NCBI GenBank assembly: GCA_021769625.1
Contig: JAETSN010000031.1
Coordinates: 1-43,908, forward strand
Direction of reading: 5' to 3'
DNA length: 43,908 nt
From: [Clostridium] symbiosum
GTDB taxonomy: Bacteria; Bacillota; Clostridia; Lachnospirales; Lachnospiraceae
In this document: positions 16,065 through 24,722 of the stretch, piece after piece
Position numbering within the stretch: the first letter of the stretch is position 1
Layout: the number at the start of each line of letters is the position of its first letter
Translations under genes and position numbers: made by a program
The notes under the pieces: model-generated
What the model saw: only the letters and a program-made list of their open reading frames with translations
Told to the model about the DNA's origin: nothing
Database searches by the model: none

Positions 16065-18545
16065 ATGATCATCGACAAGGAAAACTGCAGGACAATCAAT
16101 CTGGGCACAAAAGCCAAAAACCTGTTTCTGCTGGCGGAAGCCGGTTTTTCAGTGCCGCCTTTTTTCTGCGTCGACGAGACATTTTCGGGGGAGGAAGTCC
16201 TCACTTACCTGACGCGCCATTTCCCTGATACCGCCCTGTTTTCCGTCCGCTCCTGCGCTTCTCTGGAGGATTCCGCGGACCATTCCTTCGCGGGACAGTT
16301 CCGGACCTTTTTAAGGGTGCCGGGAGAAGAGATCTGCGCCCGCATCCGGGATGTGCTCTCGGATGCGCGGCACCCGGAACATATTTCCTACTGCCGGGTC
16401 CATCACATTGATCCCGCCTCCCTCCGGATGCATGTCATTGTACAGGAAATGATCGAGTCCGACCTCTCCGGCGTCCTTTTTACCGCCAATCCGCAGGGAC
16501 TCTTGAACGAATCCGTCATTGTCTGCGGTGCCGGCACTGGCGATCTTGTCGTGGAGGATAAAACAGATACCACAGCCTACTATTACAACCTCACCGACCG
16601 GATCTTCTATTATGAACAGACCGGTTCCTCCCCGCTTTTGTCCAATGCGCAGGTGAGGGAACTGATCCGTCTGTCCCGGAAGATCAGGGAACAGATGAAT
16701 GTAACGCCAAAAACCGCTCTGCAGCACCCGGTGCCCGACTTTCTTCCCCGCCGGATAAAAAAAAGCGCCCCCAGCAGACACGACGCCGGACAGGATGCCG
16801 GATATGGCACCGAATATGACATAGAGTTTGCAGTAAAAGACGACATCCTCTACGTCCTGCAGGCGCGCCCGATCACGTCCTTAAAATATGACGCCCCTGT
16901 CATTATTCTGGACAACAGCAATATTGTGGAGAGCTATCCCGGCATCACGCTGCCGCTGACCCAGAGTTTTATCCGGGAGGCCTACTATCAGGTATTCAAA
17001 AACCTGCTGCTCCATCTCACAGGAGAGCCGGACAGCGTCCAGAGGATCGACGGGACCTTGCGGCACATGGTGAATATGGCGAACGGACGCATCTACTACC
17101 GCATCAGCAACTGGTATGACGTGCTGCTCTTTCTGCCCTTTTGCAGCCGCCTGATCCCGATCTGGCAGGAGATGATGGGGGTAAAGGACAAGGCTGTCAG
17201 TTCCGGTATGCAGGGAAACATCCGCCGGAGCACCCGGTTTAAAGTGGCGCTCTCCTTTTTCCGGCTTCTGCGCACCTGTCCGAAGGAGATGGATAAACTG
17301 GATCTGTATTTTCAGGAGATCATCAAACGGTTCGATGCGCTGGATCTGGATACCGATAACAACCGCATCCTGCTCGAACACTACCGCTCCCTGCAGGATA
17401 TGACCGTAAAGCGCTGGGACATGACCCTTGTCAACGATATGTACGGTTTTCTCTTCACCGGCCTGTTAAAAGCCCGGCTGAAGGCGAAGCATATCCCCGA
17501 TCCGGAGCTTACGGCAAACCGCGCCATCTCCGGTATTCAGAAACTGGAGAGCATGCGCCCCATTGAGGCTCTCCAGAAGCTCGCCGCGCAGGCGAAGGAG
17601 GAAAATCTGCTCGCGGCGTTACAGGCGATCGACAGCAACGAGGCGTACTTTCAATATATTCGGAATGACAGCCTCTTTTCCCGAAACATGCAGGAGTATA
17701 TCCAAAACTTCGGGGACAGGAATGTGGAAGAGCTGAAACTGGAGAGCAAAACCTTCCGCACCGATCCGGTACTGCTCATCAGATGTATCCTGCAGTATGC
17801 CGAAACGTCCTCTGGTCTTTCCGGGAATGTTTTCGCGCCTCCCCGCCTTACCGGCATCTCCGCTTTTTTTGCCAGGAGAGCCGCCGTCGGTATCCGCGGC
17901 AGGGAGAGATCCCGCCTGCACCGCGGCCGTCTTTACGGCATGATGCGCTCTCTCGCCCTGCGGATGGGGGAAAATCTCTGCAGGCAGGGCAGGATCGCGC
18001 AGACGGAGGATATCTTCTGGCTCTACCTTGAGGAGATCGAAGCCGCATCTTCCGATTCCGCGCTGAACCTGAAAGGCATCATCGCCGGGCGGAAGGAAGA
18101 ATATGCGGGCCTTTCCGCCCTCCCCGCCTATTCCAGACTGGTCTTTTCCGGGAAAATAACGCATAAGCATCCGAAACCGGGTACGGGTACCGCCTGCCCA
18201 TCGGGCATGTTTTCATCCGGCTCCACCTGCACGGGTACCGCCTGCTCTTCGGGCATTGCGGAAGGCGAAGTGTTGCTCGTAAAGGAGCCCTCCCCCCTGC
18301 TCGACACGAGAGGAAAGATCCTTGTCACAAAAATGACCGATCCCGGCTGGGTGTTCCTGATCGCGCCGGCAAAAGCCGTAGTCTCGGAAAAGGGCTCGTT
18401 GCTGTCCCACACGGCGATCATCTCCCGGGAACTGGGAAAACCTGCCGTCGTGGGCATTGAGCATATCACGGAATATCTGAAGACAGGCGAGCGGATCCGG
18501 GTAGACGGAGATGCGGGGACTGTGACCGTTCTGTCAATATCCTGA
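16065..18545 (+). CDS. PEP synthase/rifampicin phosphotransferase-like dikinase
   Basis: 826 residues from the ATG at 16065 (GGAGG upstream; the longer frame has no site). An N-terminal ATP-grasp PPDK domain spans about 1-290 (NLGTKAKNLFLLAEAGFSVP, then FSVRSCASLEDSADHSFAGQ). A helical middle domain spans about 300-690. A C-terminal swivelling phosphohistidine domain includes GSLLSHTAIISRELGKPAVV, with the catalytic His near 782. The PEP-binding TIM barrel is missing, so this matches rifampicin phosphotransferase order rather than true PEP synthase: phosphate would move from ATP via His to a substrate held by the middle domain. The natural substrate is unknown; in this locus a hydroxylated lipid or isoprenoid is possible. 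A 26-base duplication near the His domain is described separately. Confidence 0.8.
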   Translation: MIIDKENCRTINLGTKAKNLFLLAEAGFSVPPFFCVDETFSGEEVLTYLTRHFPDTALFSVRSCASLEDSADHSFAGQFRTFLRVPGEEICARIRDVLSDARHPEHISYCRVHHIDPASLRMHVIVQEMIESDLSGVLFTANPQGLLNESVIVCGAGTGDLVVEDKTDTTAYYYNLTDRIFYYEQTGSSPLLSNAQVRELIRLSRKIREQMNVTPKTALQHPVPDFLPRRIKKSAPSRHDAGQDAGYGTEYDIEFAVKDDILYVLQARPITSLKYDAPVIILDNSNIVESYPGITLPLTQSFIREAYYQVFKNLLLHLTGEPDSVQRIDGTLRHMVNMANGRIYYRISNWYDVLLFLPFCSRLIPIWQEMMGVKDKAVSSGMQGNIRRSTRFKVALSFFRLLRTCPKEMDKLDLYFQEIIKRFDALDLDTDNNRILLEHYRSLQDMTVKRWDMTLVNDMYGFLFTGLLKARLKAKHIPDPELTANRAISGIQKLESMRPIEALQKLAAQAKEENLLAALQAIDSNEAYFQYIRNDSLFSRNMQEYIQNFGDRNVEELKLESKTFRTDPVLLIRCILQYAETSSGLSGNVFAPPRLTGISAFFARRAAVGIRGRERSRLHRGRLYGMMRSLALRMGENLCRQGRIAQTEDIFWLYLEEIEAASSDSALNLKGIIAGRKEEYAGLSALPAYSRLVFSGKITHKHPKPGTGTACPSGMFSSGSTCTGTACSSGIAEGEVLLVKEPSPLLDTRGKILVTKMTDPGWVFLIAPAKAVVSEKGSLLSHTAIISRELGKPAVVGIEHITEYLKTGERIRVDGDAGTVTVLSIS
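18183..18256 (+). repeat. In-frame 48-bp tandem duplication in the dikinase gene
   Basis: 18183-18208 and 18231-18256 share a 26-base word with two mismatches and a 48-base offset, so the unit is 16 codons. The protein shows TGTACPSGMFSSGSTC followed by TGTACSSGIAEGEV. The second copy matches the normal start of the phosphohistidine domain; the first lengthens the swivel linker. Confidence 0.8.
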
Positions 18546-18607
18546 CCCCCGAACTTCCGTGGGCGGCGCAGAAATGATATTCGTACTTCCGTGGATAACG
18601 CAAAAAT

Positions 18608-18702
18608 GACGCATATGTCATATATGTGTCAAACGATAAAGAACACACTATAAAGCATTCCGCAAAATATGTCATAAGCATTTATAAAATATACCATATA
18701 AT
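18608..18702 (+). promoter_or_regulatory. Dyad and -10 region upstream of the AMP-ligase gene
   Basis: 18608-18630 is an imperfect 23-base dyad (GACGCATAT / ATATGTGTC arms). The word ATATGTCATA recurs at 18667-18676, and TATAAT stands at 18697-18702, 40 bases before the start codon. No good -35 box is seen, which fits an activated promoter. The ligase and GNAT genes may therefore form a unit separate from the two genes upstream. Confidence 0.35.
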
Positions 18703-18741
18703 ATTTCATAGAACATTTTATACCAAGAAAGCGAGGCCATC

Positions 18742-20169
18742 ATGAAAAGCATCAGCGAATATCTGGACGAGGATTACATAAAATGGGCGGACCGCCCCTA
18801 TATCAGCACAAAGGAGAACGGCACCTGGCGCTCCCACACCTTCCGTGAGACCATCGACGATATCCGCTGCCTCTCCAAAGCCCTGCTGGCGAGAGGATTT
18901 GCAGACAAAAATCTGATGCTCTGTTCCGAAAATTCCCGGGAGTGGATACTTTTGTACTTTGCCGTCATGGGATATGTGGGCACCTGCGTGCCCGTGGACA
19001 AGGAATGGACCGCCTACGATCTTGGGAACACCCTATCTTCCGTCCCGGTCTCCGCGGTCTTCTATTCCCGCTCCCGGAGAGAAAGGTTTTTGCCTCTGCA
19101 GGAACAGTATCCCGATATCGCATGGTTTTGCATCGAGGATATCCTTCCCGATCTTATCCGGGAGGGACGCGTATCTTCCCTCGCCCTGTCCGGCAGGACG
19201 CAGACGGAGGAAACCGCCATGATCCTGTTCACCTCAGGCACCACGAATATCCCCAAAGCGATCCCCCTGACACAGGAAAACCTGTTTGCCAACTGGGAGA
19301 CGCTGTATCTGCGCACGCCCATGACCGAGCGGGATATCTCCTTTGTCTTTCTGCCCTTCCACCATGTCTACACCGGCGTGGCAAATATCCTGTACACCGT
19401 CGTCTCCGGCATGCAGCTCTTTCTCTGCTCCGATCTGGCATGCATGATCCCGGAACTGATGGAAGTGCGCCCCACCGTCGTCTGCATGGTTCCGCTGTTC
19501 CTATACCGGATGTACGAAGCCGTGAACGACAAGCTTCTGGACGTGCTGCGGGACATCCGCTTCCTCTACTGCGGCGGCAGCTTCACGGACCCCGCGGTCA
19601 AGAAATACTTTATCGAGCAGGGCGTCTGCCTGCTGGAGGCATACGGCACCACGGAGACTTCCTCCGTCATCGCCCTCGCCCGCCCAGACGACCCTGATCT
19701 CGCCGCAAACGGCGTTGTTCTGGAAAATCTGAACGTGCAGATCCTTGACCCGGACGAAAACGGCGTGGGGGAGATCGTCGTCGCCGGAAAGAGTGTCTCC
19801 CACGGCTATCTGAACCGGAACGACCGCTACTCCGAGTTTGATCAGGACGGGTACCATACCGGGGATCTGGGCATCCTCTCCCCGGACGGGCATCTGTACC
19901 TGAAGGGCAGGAAAAAGCGTATGATACTGACCGCCAACGGCAAGAACGTCTATGTGGACGAGCTCGAAGCCCTGCTTCTGCAGCACCCGCAGATCAAAGC
20001 CGCCGTGGTCTTCGAGGAAAACCACCACCCCGCCGCCGCTATCACCGGCGATCTGACAGAGGATGAGATGCAGGCATATCTCGCCGAAATCAACGACCGG
20101 CTGCCCCGCTACAAACAGATCCGCAAATTTTATCTAAAACCCGATATTCCTGGAGGACGCATCAAATGA
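18742..20169 (+). CDS. AMP-forming acyl/aryl ligase (ANL superfamily)
   Basis: 475 residues. The ATP loop motif ILFTSGTTNIPKAIPL (about 161-176) is present, then EAYGTTETSS (about 314-323), YHTGDLG (about 372) and the hinge LKGRKKRMILTANGKNVYVD. The family activates a carboxylate as acyl-AMP and passes it to CoA, a carrier protein or an amine. The C-terminal lid ends at PDIPGGRIK: the A10 position that is lysine in GKI is arginine here, and the protein stops four residues later, overlapping the next gene by ATGA. A changed A10 residue usually weakens adenylation, so the enzyme may be specialised. It is coupled to the GNAT protein. Confidence 0.82.
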   Translation: MKSISEYLDEDYIKWADRPYISTKENGTWRSHTFRETIDDIRCLSKALLARGFADKNLMLCSENSREWILLYFAVMGYVGTCVPVDKEWTAYDLGNTLSSVPVSAVFYSRSRRERFLPLQEQYPDIAWFCIEDILPDLIREGRVSSLALSGRTQTEETAMILFTSGTTNIPKAIPLTQENLFANWETLYLRTPMTERDISFVFLPFHHVYTGVANILYTVVSGMQLFLCSDLACMIPELMEVRPTVVCMVPLFLYRMYEAVNDKLLDVLRDIRFLYCGGSFTDPAVKKYFIEQGVCLLEAYGTTETSSVIALARPDDPDLAANGVVLENLNVQILDPDENGVGEIVVAGKSVSHGYLNRNDRYSEFDQDGYHTGDLGILSPDGHLYLKGRKKRMILTANGKNVYVDELEALLLQHPQIKAAVVFEENHHPAAAITGDLTEDEMQAYLAEINDRLPRYKQIRKFYLKPDIPGGRIK

Positions 20170-21242
20170 ACTATAAAGTTTCTGCCTTTTCCGGACAGGA
20201 CAAAGATCTTGTCCAAAAATTTCTGGACCTTCCCAAGCGGCTCTACACCAAAAAGGAGATCATGCAGCAGCCCGGCGAGGAGCGGGAGATCCTGGAAGGC
20301 ACCCATGTTTTGAGCCACTACTTCACCGTTTTTCCGCTGCTTGTCCTGAACGGGCAGGATACCCCCATCAGCCGCGCGGTCCTCACCGTCTACCCCGATG
20401 ACGAGGACGCTTTCCTCGGCTTTTTCGAGAGCGAAAACGATCAGGAAGCCGTCTCTTTGCTGATAAAAGAAGCGGAAAACATCGCAAAAGCCAACAACTG
20501 CACAAAGATCACCGGTCCCATCGACGCCTCCTTCTGGATCCGCTACCGGTTTAAGACAAACTGTTTCGACCATTCCTATACAGGGGAACCCTACAACAAA
20601 GACTACTACTGCGCCCTGTGGCAGAAGGCGGGTTTTGGGATCGCGGAGCGCTACTATTCCAACCATTACCGAAAAGTGAACGCCTCCGACCAGAACAGCC
20701 TGTTTTCCGACAGGCTTGCCCGAAAGCTCGCGGAAGGCTACCTGATCGAAAGCCCCTCCAAAGAGACTTTTGATCAGGCCCTCGTGGAAGTCTACGAACT
20801 CCTGATCGAGCTGTACCAAGGTTTCCCCGCCTACAAGCGCATCAGCAGGGAGGAATTTGTCTCCCTCTACAGCTACCTGAAACTGCTGATCCGGTATTCC
20901 ATGGTGAAGATGGCTTACTATCAGGGGAAAGCCGTCGGTTTTTTCATCAGCATTCCCGATTACGGCAACGCTGTCTACGGCCATCTTACCCCGATGGATT
21001 ACCTGCGCATCCTCCGGATCCATGCAAAGCCGGGATCCTACGTCATGCTCTATATGGGCGTCGACGCCTCCCACCACGGGCTCGGGAAAGCTATGGCGGA
21101 ATCCATAAAGGAAGAGCTGCAGACAGCGGGCGTCCCCTCCGTCGGCGCGCTGATCCGCCACGGAAATATCAACAAGGACTATTTCCATGAATTGATCGAT
21201 TATGAATATGAGTACGTGCTATTGCGAAAAGAACTGATCTGA
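20166..21242 (+). CDS. GNAT-fold N-acyltransferase-like protein
   Basis: 358 residues. The C-terminal part (about 230-350) shows a GNAT pattern: a beta strand KAVGFFISIPD, the acyl-CoA loop GVDASHHGLGKAMAESIKEE (about 295-315) and GALIRHGNINKDYFHEL. The N-terminal 200 residues also look acyltransferase-like (AENIAKANNCTKITGPIDAS) without a clear CoA loop, so this may be a two-lobed GNAT. GGAGG lies before the ATG inside the ligase end, so the two proteins are made together. A simple model is that the ligase makes an activated acyl group and this protein transfers it. The acceptor is unknown. Confidence 0.65.
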   Translation: MNYKVSAFSGQDKDLVQKFLDLPKRLYTKKEIMQQPGEEREILEGTHVLSHYFTVFPLLVLNGQDTPISRAVLTVYPDDEDAFLGFFESENDQEAVSLLIKEAENIAKANNCTKITGPIDASFWIRYRFKTNCFDHSYTGEPYNKDYYCALWQKAGFGIAERYYSNHYRKVNASDQNSLFSDRLARKLAEGYLIESPSKETFDQALVEVYELLIELYQGFPAYKRISREEFVSLYSYLKLLIRYSMVKMAYYQGKAVGFFISIPDYGNAVYGHLTPMDYLRILRIHAKPGSYVMLYMGVDASHHGLGKAMAESIKEELQTAGVPSVGALIRHGNINKDYFHELIDYEYEYVLLRKELI

Positions 21243-21358
21243 CTGCAGTGTCAGTCTGTATGGAGGACAGTATCCTTCCGCCTCGCTCTCATCTGCTCTG
21301 TTCCGCAAAAGTCTGTGAAGCAGTACAGCGGACACCAGATCCATCTATGTCCACGTCC

Positions 21359-21733
21359 TCAGCTCAGCATGCCCCCCAGCATGCCGCCTCCCGCGCACAG
21401 CAGGACGGTCGTCACGAAATCGGCGGAGAGCTGGGGAAACGAGCGGTTCACGATAACGGATACCGCAAACAGCACCACAAAATATAAGGCTCCCATCACC
21501 GCTCCCCAGAAAAATTTCCTCTTCCCTTTCTTTTTTCCGGTGACAAACCCGGCGAAAAAGGATGCGGCGATATAGATCAGTATTATGCACACATGCACGA
21601 TCTTTTCAGACAGATGAAGCTTATAGAGCAGAAAAGCCAAAAGCAGCAAGAACCCGCCCGTCAGAATATAAGAAAATAATAAACACTTTAACGTAAATAA
21701 TATCTGCGGCATATATTTTTTTGTGACAGACAT
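21359..21733 (-). CDS. TIGR04086 family membrane protein
   Basis: 124 residues from the ATG at 21731-21733, which has GGAGGTAAT upstream; the longer frame has no site. Four membrane segments are visible (about 12-36, 44-66, 75-95 and 100-122), with a KKKGKRKFFWG positive loop between the second and third and a GGGMLGGML glycine-rich end. These small proteins are widespread in Clostridia and have no known function. The gene is convergent with the GNAT gene; the 116 bases between them hold no obvious terminator. Confidence 0.75.
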   Translation of the reverse strand: MSVTKKYMPQILFTLKCLLFSYILTGGFLLLLAFLLYKLHLSEKIVHVCIILIYIAASFFAGFVTGKKKGKRKFFWGAVMGALYFVVLFAVSVIVNRSFPQLSADFVTTVLLCAGGGMLGGMLS

Positions 21734-21860
21734 ATTACCTCCTCCGGGAATGCATCCCTGATTAAAACTTTGTAATATTTTCCTTAAAGAAATATATGCT
21801 TCTTGACAACACAGTATTCTATGAATAGAATATATCTTGTTCAGAGACAAGCAAATTCTT

Positions 21861-21905
21861 ATCGTATGCCACGATGAGTGCTTGCACTCGTGAGCGGCAT
21901 ACGAT
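21861..21905. repeat. Hairpin element between TIGR04086 and CorC-like genes
   Basis: ATCGTATGCC (21861-21870) pairs with GGCATACGAT (21896-21905). An inner GAGTGC-TT-GCACTC stem-loop sits in the middle. It resembles in plan the hairpins at 29398 and 33154: inner perfect stem, short loop, outer stem with GAGC/GCTC flank. There is no T-run, so it is not a terminator. The remaining 21734-22002 is AT-rich leader for the two divergent genes. Confidence 0.6.
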
Positions 21906-22002
21906 ATGAATTTATTTGGCGGATACGCCATAGAAAATGCGCAGCATTTTCCCGCTTGTCTTCTTTAATAAGTAAATTCTATCCCAAAAGAAAGGAACTC
22001 TC

Positions 22003-23289
22003 ATGGATACCACCGGTGTCATACAACTTCTTATCATACTCGTTCTTCTGATTTTATCAGGATTTTTTTCTTCTGCGGAAACGGCGCTGACCTGCGCAAA
22101 TAAAGTCCGTATGCGTTCTCTCGCTGAGGACGGCAATAAAAAGGCTTTCCGCGTCCAGACCATTTTGGAATCCTACAGCAAGATGCTCAGCACGATCCTG
22201 ATCGGCAACAATATCGTCAATATCGGTGCTTCTTCCCTTGCCACCACTCTGACGATCCGCCTCTTCGGCAATCAGTTTGTGGGGATCTGCACCGGGCTTC
22301 TGACTTTTCTCGTGCTGATCTTCGGAGAGATCGTACCCAAGACCTGGGCCAGTTCCCATGCCGACAAGATCGCCCTTGCCTACAGCGGCGTTATCTGCGC
22401 CCTGATGGTCCTGCTGACGCCCGTTATCTGGGTCGTGGACAATATCGCCAATGGCATTATCAATATCTTTCACCTTGGGGCAAAGCCGGGGGAAGGCAGC
22501 ATCACGGAGGATGAGCTGCGCACCTATGTGGACGTGAGCCATGAGGAAGGGGTGATCGAGTCCGAGGAGCGGGAATATATCCACAATGTATTTGATTTTT
22601 CCGACTCCACGGCATCAGAGATCATGATACCACGGATCGACATGGCCGCCATTTCCTCCGCCGCCGCTTACGAGGATATCTTTGCGCTGTTCAAAAAGAC
22701 CATGTATACCAGAATCCCCGTCTACGAGGAGGAAAATCCCGACAACATCATCGGTTTTATCCATATGAAAGACTTTCTTTTGACGAAGGATTCCCCCCGT
22801 TTCAGGGTAAACAAGATACTGCGGAATGTCTACTATACCTATGAGCGCAAAAAAACGTCTGATTTACTGGTGGAGCTGCGTGAAAAAGCCACCAGCCTTG
22901 CCATCGTGCTGGACGAATACGGCTCCGCCGTCGGCATGATCACGATGGAAGACCTGCTGGAAGAGATCGTGGGCGAGATCCGGGATGAATACGATGCGGA
23001 CGAGGCGGAACTGATCAAACAGATCGATGAGCGTACATATCTCATCGAAGCCGGTATGAAACTGGACGATGTGAACGATGCCCTGAACCTTTCTCTGGAA
23101 TCCGAGGATTTCGATTCCCTCGGCGGCATTATGATCGACAAGCTGGACCGCCTGCCGAAGAATAACGAGATCGTCGCTCTCGACGACGGCTCCACGCTGC
23201 AGGCGAGGGGCATCTCCCAGAACCGTATCCGGAAGGTGCTGATGAAACTGCCCCTTGTGCCCGAGGAGGATGCGGAAGCGGAGGATTGA
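22003..23289 (+). CDS. HlyC/CorC (CNNM-like) family membrane transporter
   Basis: 428 residues. An N-terminal CNNM/DUF21 membrane domain spans about 1-170 (FFSSAETALTCANKVRMRSL at 20-39, FGEIVPKTWA at about 107). Paired CBS domains follow at about 205-325 (IMIPRIDMAAIS, VLDEYGSAVGMITMEDLLEE), and a CorC_HlyC transporter-associated domain at about 340-420. Family members move or regulate magnesium and cobalt, and Bacillus MpfA-type relatives export magnesium. All domains are complete. AAAGGAA stands before the ATG. A strong terminator follows, so it is a single-gene unit. Confidence 0.88.
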   Translation: MDTTGVIQLLIILVLLILSGFFSSAETALTCANKVRMRSLAEDGNKKAFRVQTILESYSKMLSTILIGNNIVNIGASSLATTLTIRLFGNQFVGICTGLLTFLVLIFGEIVPKTWASSHADKIALAYSGVICALMVLLTPVIWVVDNIANGIINIFHLGAKPGEGSITEDELRTYVDVSHEEGVIESEEREYIHNVFDFSDSTASEIMIPRIDMAAISSAAAYEDIFALFKKTMYTRIPVYEEENPDNIIGFIHMKDFLLTKDSPRFRVNKILRNVYYTYERKKTSDLLVELREKATSLAIVLDEYGSAVGMITMEDLLEEIVGEIRDEYDADEAELIKQIDERTYLIEAGMKLDDVNDALNLSLESEDFDSLGGIMIDKLDRLPKNNEIVALDDGSTLQARGISQNRIRKVLMKLPLVPEEDAEAED

Positions 23290-23311
23290 TCTTAAACCTC
23301 CGCTTCTTTTT
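23275..23311 (+). terminator. Intrinsic terminator of the CorC-like gene
   Basis: GAAGCGGAGG and CCTCCGCTTC form a perfect 10-bp stem with a 12-base loop, followed by TTTTT. The left arm begins inside the last codons of the gene. Confidence 0.92.
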
Positions 23312-23440
23312 ACATTTTTTCCGACGAACTTTTCTCTTTTTCATACATTTTTTCATATGAACTTTTATCATTTCCTTACACTTTTTCAGATGAACTTCTC
23401 TCTTATTCCCCCATTTTTTAAACAAACTTTTCACTATAAT
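23307..23440. repeat. Degenerate tandem repeats of about 33 bp
   Basis: Four loosely conserved units can be aligned, each with a CATTTTTTC-like start and a GAACTTTT-like core (ACGAACTTTT, ATGAACTTTT, ATGAACTTCT, ACAAACTTTT). The minus strand reads as lysine-rich repeats without a ribosome binding site, so I treat it as non-coding. It fills the gap between the CorC-like terminator and the second sigma operon. Confidence 0.55.
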
Positions 23441-23553
23441 GCTCAAACTTTTTAAAATCCTCGCACATTCCCCCCGCCTGATCCGTTATACTTTATGTCA
23501 GCGCAAAAACGGACGCGGTGATATAATGACAAGAAGAAAAGGGAGCGCCAGAC

Positions 23554-24012
23554 ATGTCCATGGATATCGAAAAGCAGTATGACCGGATCTACCGCTACTG
23601 CTATTTCAAACTGAAAAACCGGGAGGCCGCCGAGGATATCACGCAGGAAGCGTTCCTGCGCTATTTAGAGCGCTACCGTTTCGCCTCCCCGGAAACGGCG
23701 CTGAAGTATTTATACACGATCGCAAAAAATCTCTGCATCGATGAATACCGAAAGCCCACCGCCGTGCCTTTGCCGGAAGATATCCCGGAGCCCTCCGGGG
23801 AGGATGACCGGCTCACAAACCTTGCGCTTTATCAGGCGCTGCGGGAAATGCCGTCCGAGCTGCAGGAGTTGTTACTGCTCCGGTATGTCAACGAAGTACC
23901 CGTCTCCGTGATCGCCGCGCTCTGCGGCATCTCCCGGTTTGCCCTGCGGCGCAGGCTCCTTGTGGCAACTGATCTATTGAGAAAAAAACTCAGAGAGGAG
24001 GACTTTTCATGA
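23554..24012 (+). CDS. ECF-type RNA polymerase sigma factor
   Basis: 152 residues. Region 2 lies at about 5-65 (YDRIYRYCYFKLKNREAAED, then ITQEAFLRYLERY) and region 4 at about 98-148 (LREMPSELQELLLLRYVNEV, then CGISRFALRRRLLVATDLL). GGGAGCG precedes the ATG. It overlaps the next gene by four bases (ATGA), and the operon continues with an ATPase and a permease, so it probably controls this transporter. No classical anti-sigma protein is present; the membrane protein next door is the best candidate for that role. Confidence 0.87.
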   Translation: MSMDIEKQYDRIYRYCYFKLKNREAAEDITQEAFLRYLERYRFASPETALKYLYTIAKNLCIDEYRKPTAVPLPEDIPEPSGEDDRLTNLALYQALREMPSELQELLLLRYVNEVPVSVIAALCGISRFALRRRLLVATDLLRKKLREEDFS

Positions 24013-24722
24013 ACCACACATTGCAGGAAGAACTGAAAAAAATATACGAAGCCCCCGCGCCTTTGCGCAAAGCGGAATTTCTCCGCTCCGTACAGCCGTC
24101 TTCCTTTCACCGGCTTGATCTCTTTCTCGTGCAGATCAGATATATCCGCAGACGGATCTGGATCGTCTCCGCCCTCGCCTTTCTCGTTTCGCTCTTCGGC
24201 AGCCTTGTCCTCTCTGCCGACATGCTCTGGATGATCTCCGCTTTCATGCCGCTGCTCGCCCTTATGACAGTGGCGGAAACCGGACGTTCCGAATACTATG
24301 AGATGGCGGAACTGGAGATGGCGGCGCGGTTTTCCCTAAAAAGCGTCATCCTGACCCGTCTCGCCATACTGGGGCTCTGCGATCTGCTGCTGTTTAGCCT
24401 GCTGCTCCCGATCAGCCTTTTAAACAGCCTTGTGCCTCCCCCGCAGGCAGGCTTTTATATCCTGACCCCCTTTTTGCTGACAACCTTTCTCTGTCTGTAC
24501 ATTGTCCGCAGGCGGCGGGAAAAGGACGGCATTTATCTGTGTGCGGGCATCTCCGTCTGCATCAGCCTCTTCCTTTTCCCGCTCAGGCTCACGGTCCCCC
24601 GGCTGTACAAGGAAAGCTCTCTCTTCCTCTGGATCTTTGCCTCCGCCTTCCTTTTCGCCGGCGTTGTCAGACAATATCAAAATCTTATCGCACAGGAGGA
24701 ACTGACATGGAACTTTTCATAG
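24009..24722 (+). CDS. Membrane protein of unknown function in the sigma-ABC operon
   Basis: 237 residues with a 45-residue cytoplasmic start (MNHTLQEELKKIYEAPAPLR) and six membrane segments (about 48-64, 68-86, 112-135, 143-160, 175-195 and 202-220). I recognise no domain. Similar proteins between an ECF sigma gene and an ABC-2 ATPase are common in Lachnospiraceae. It might hold the sigma factor through its N-terminus or be a second permease. It overlaps the sigma gene by four bases and the ATPase gene by sixteen, so it is co-translated with both. Confidence 0.6.
   Translation: MNHTLQEELKKIYEAPAPLRKAEFLRSVQPSSFHRLDLFLVQIRYIRRRIWIVSALAFLVSLFGSLVLSADMLWMISAFMPLLALMTVAETGRSEYYEMAELEMAARFSLKSVILTRLAILGLCDLLLFSLLLPISLLNSLVPPPQAGFYILTPFLLTTFLCLYIVRRRREKDGIYLCAGISVCISLFLFPLRLTVPRLYKESSLFLWIFASAFLFAGVVRQYQNLIAQEELTWNFS

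Noticed and set aside
23129-23446. Lysine- and cysteine-rich repeat peptide on the minus strand
   Set aside because: No ribosome binding site, overlap with the CorC-like gene, and the repeats follow from AT-rich DNA units.
23490-23553. Sigma-70 promoter for the second ECF sigma gene
   Set aside because: TATAAT at 23522-23527 has no acceptable -35 box at 16-18 bases.
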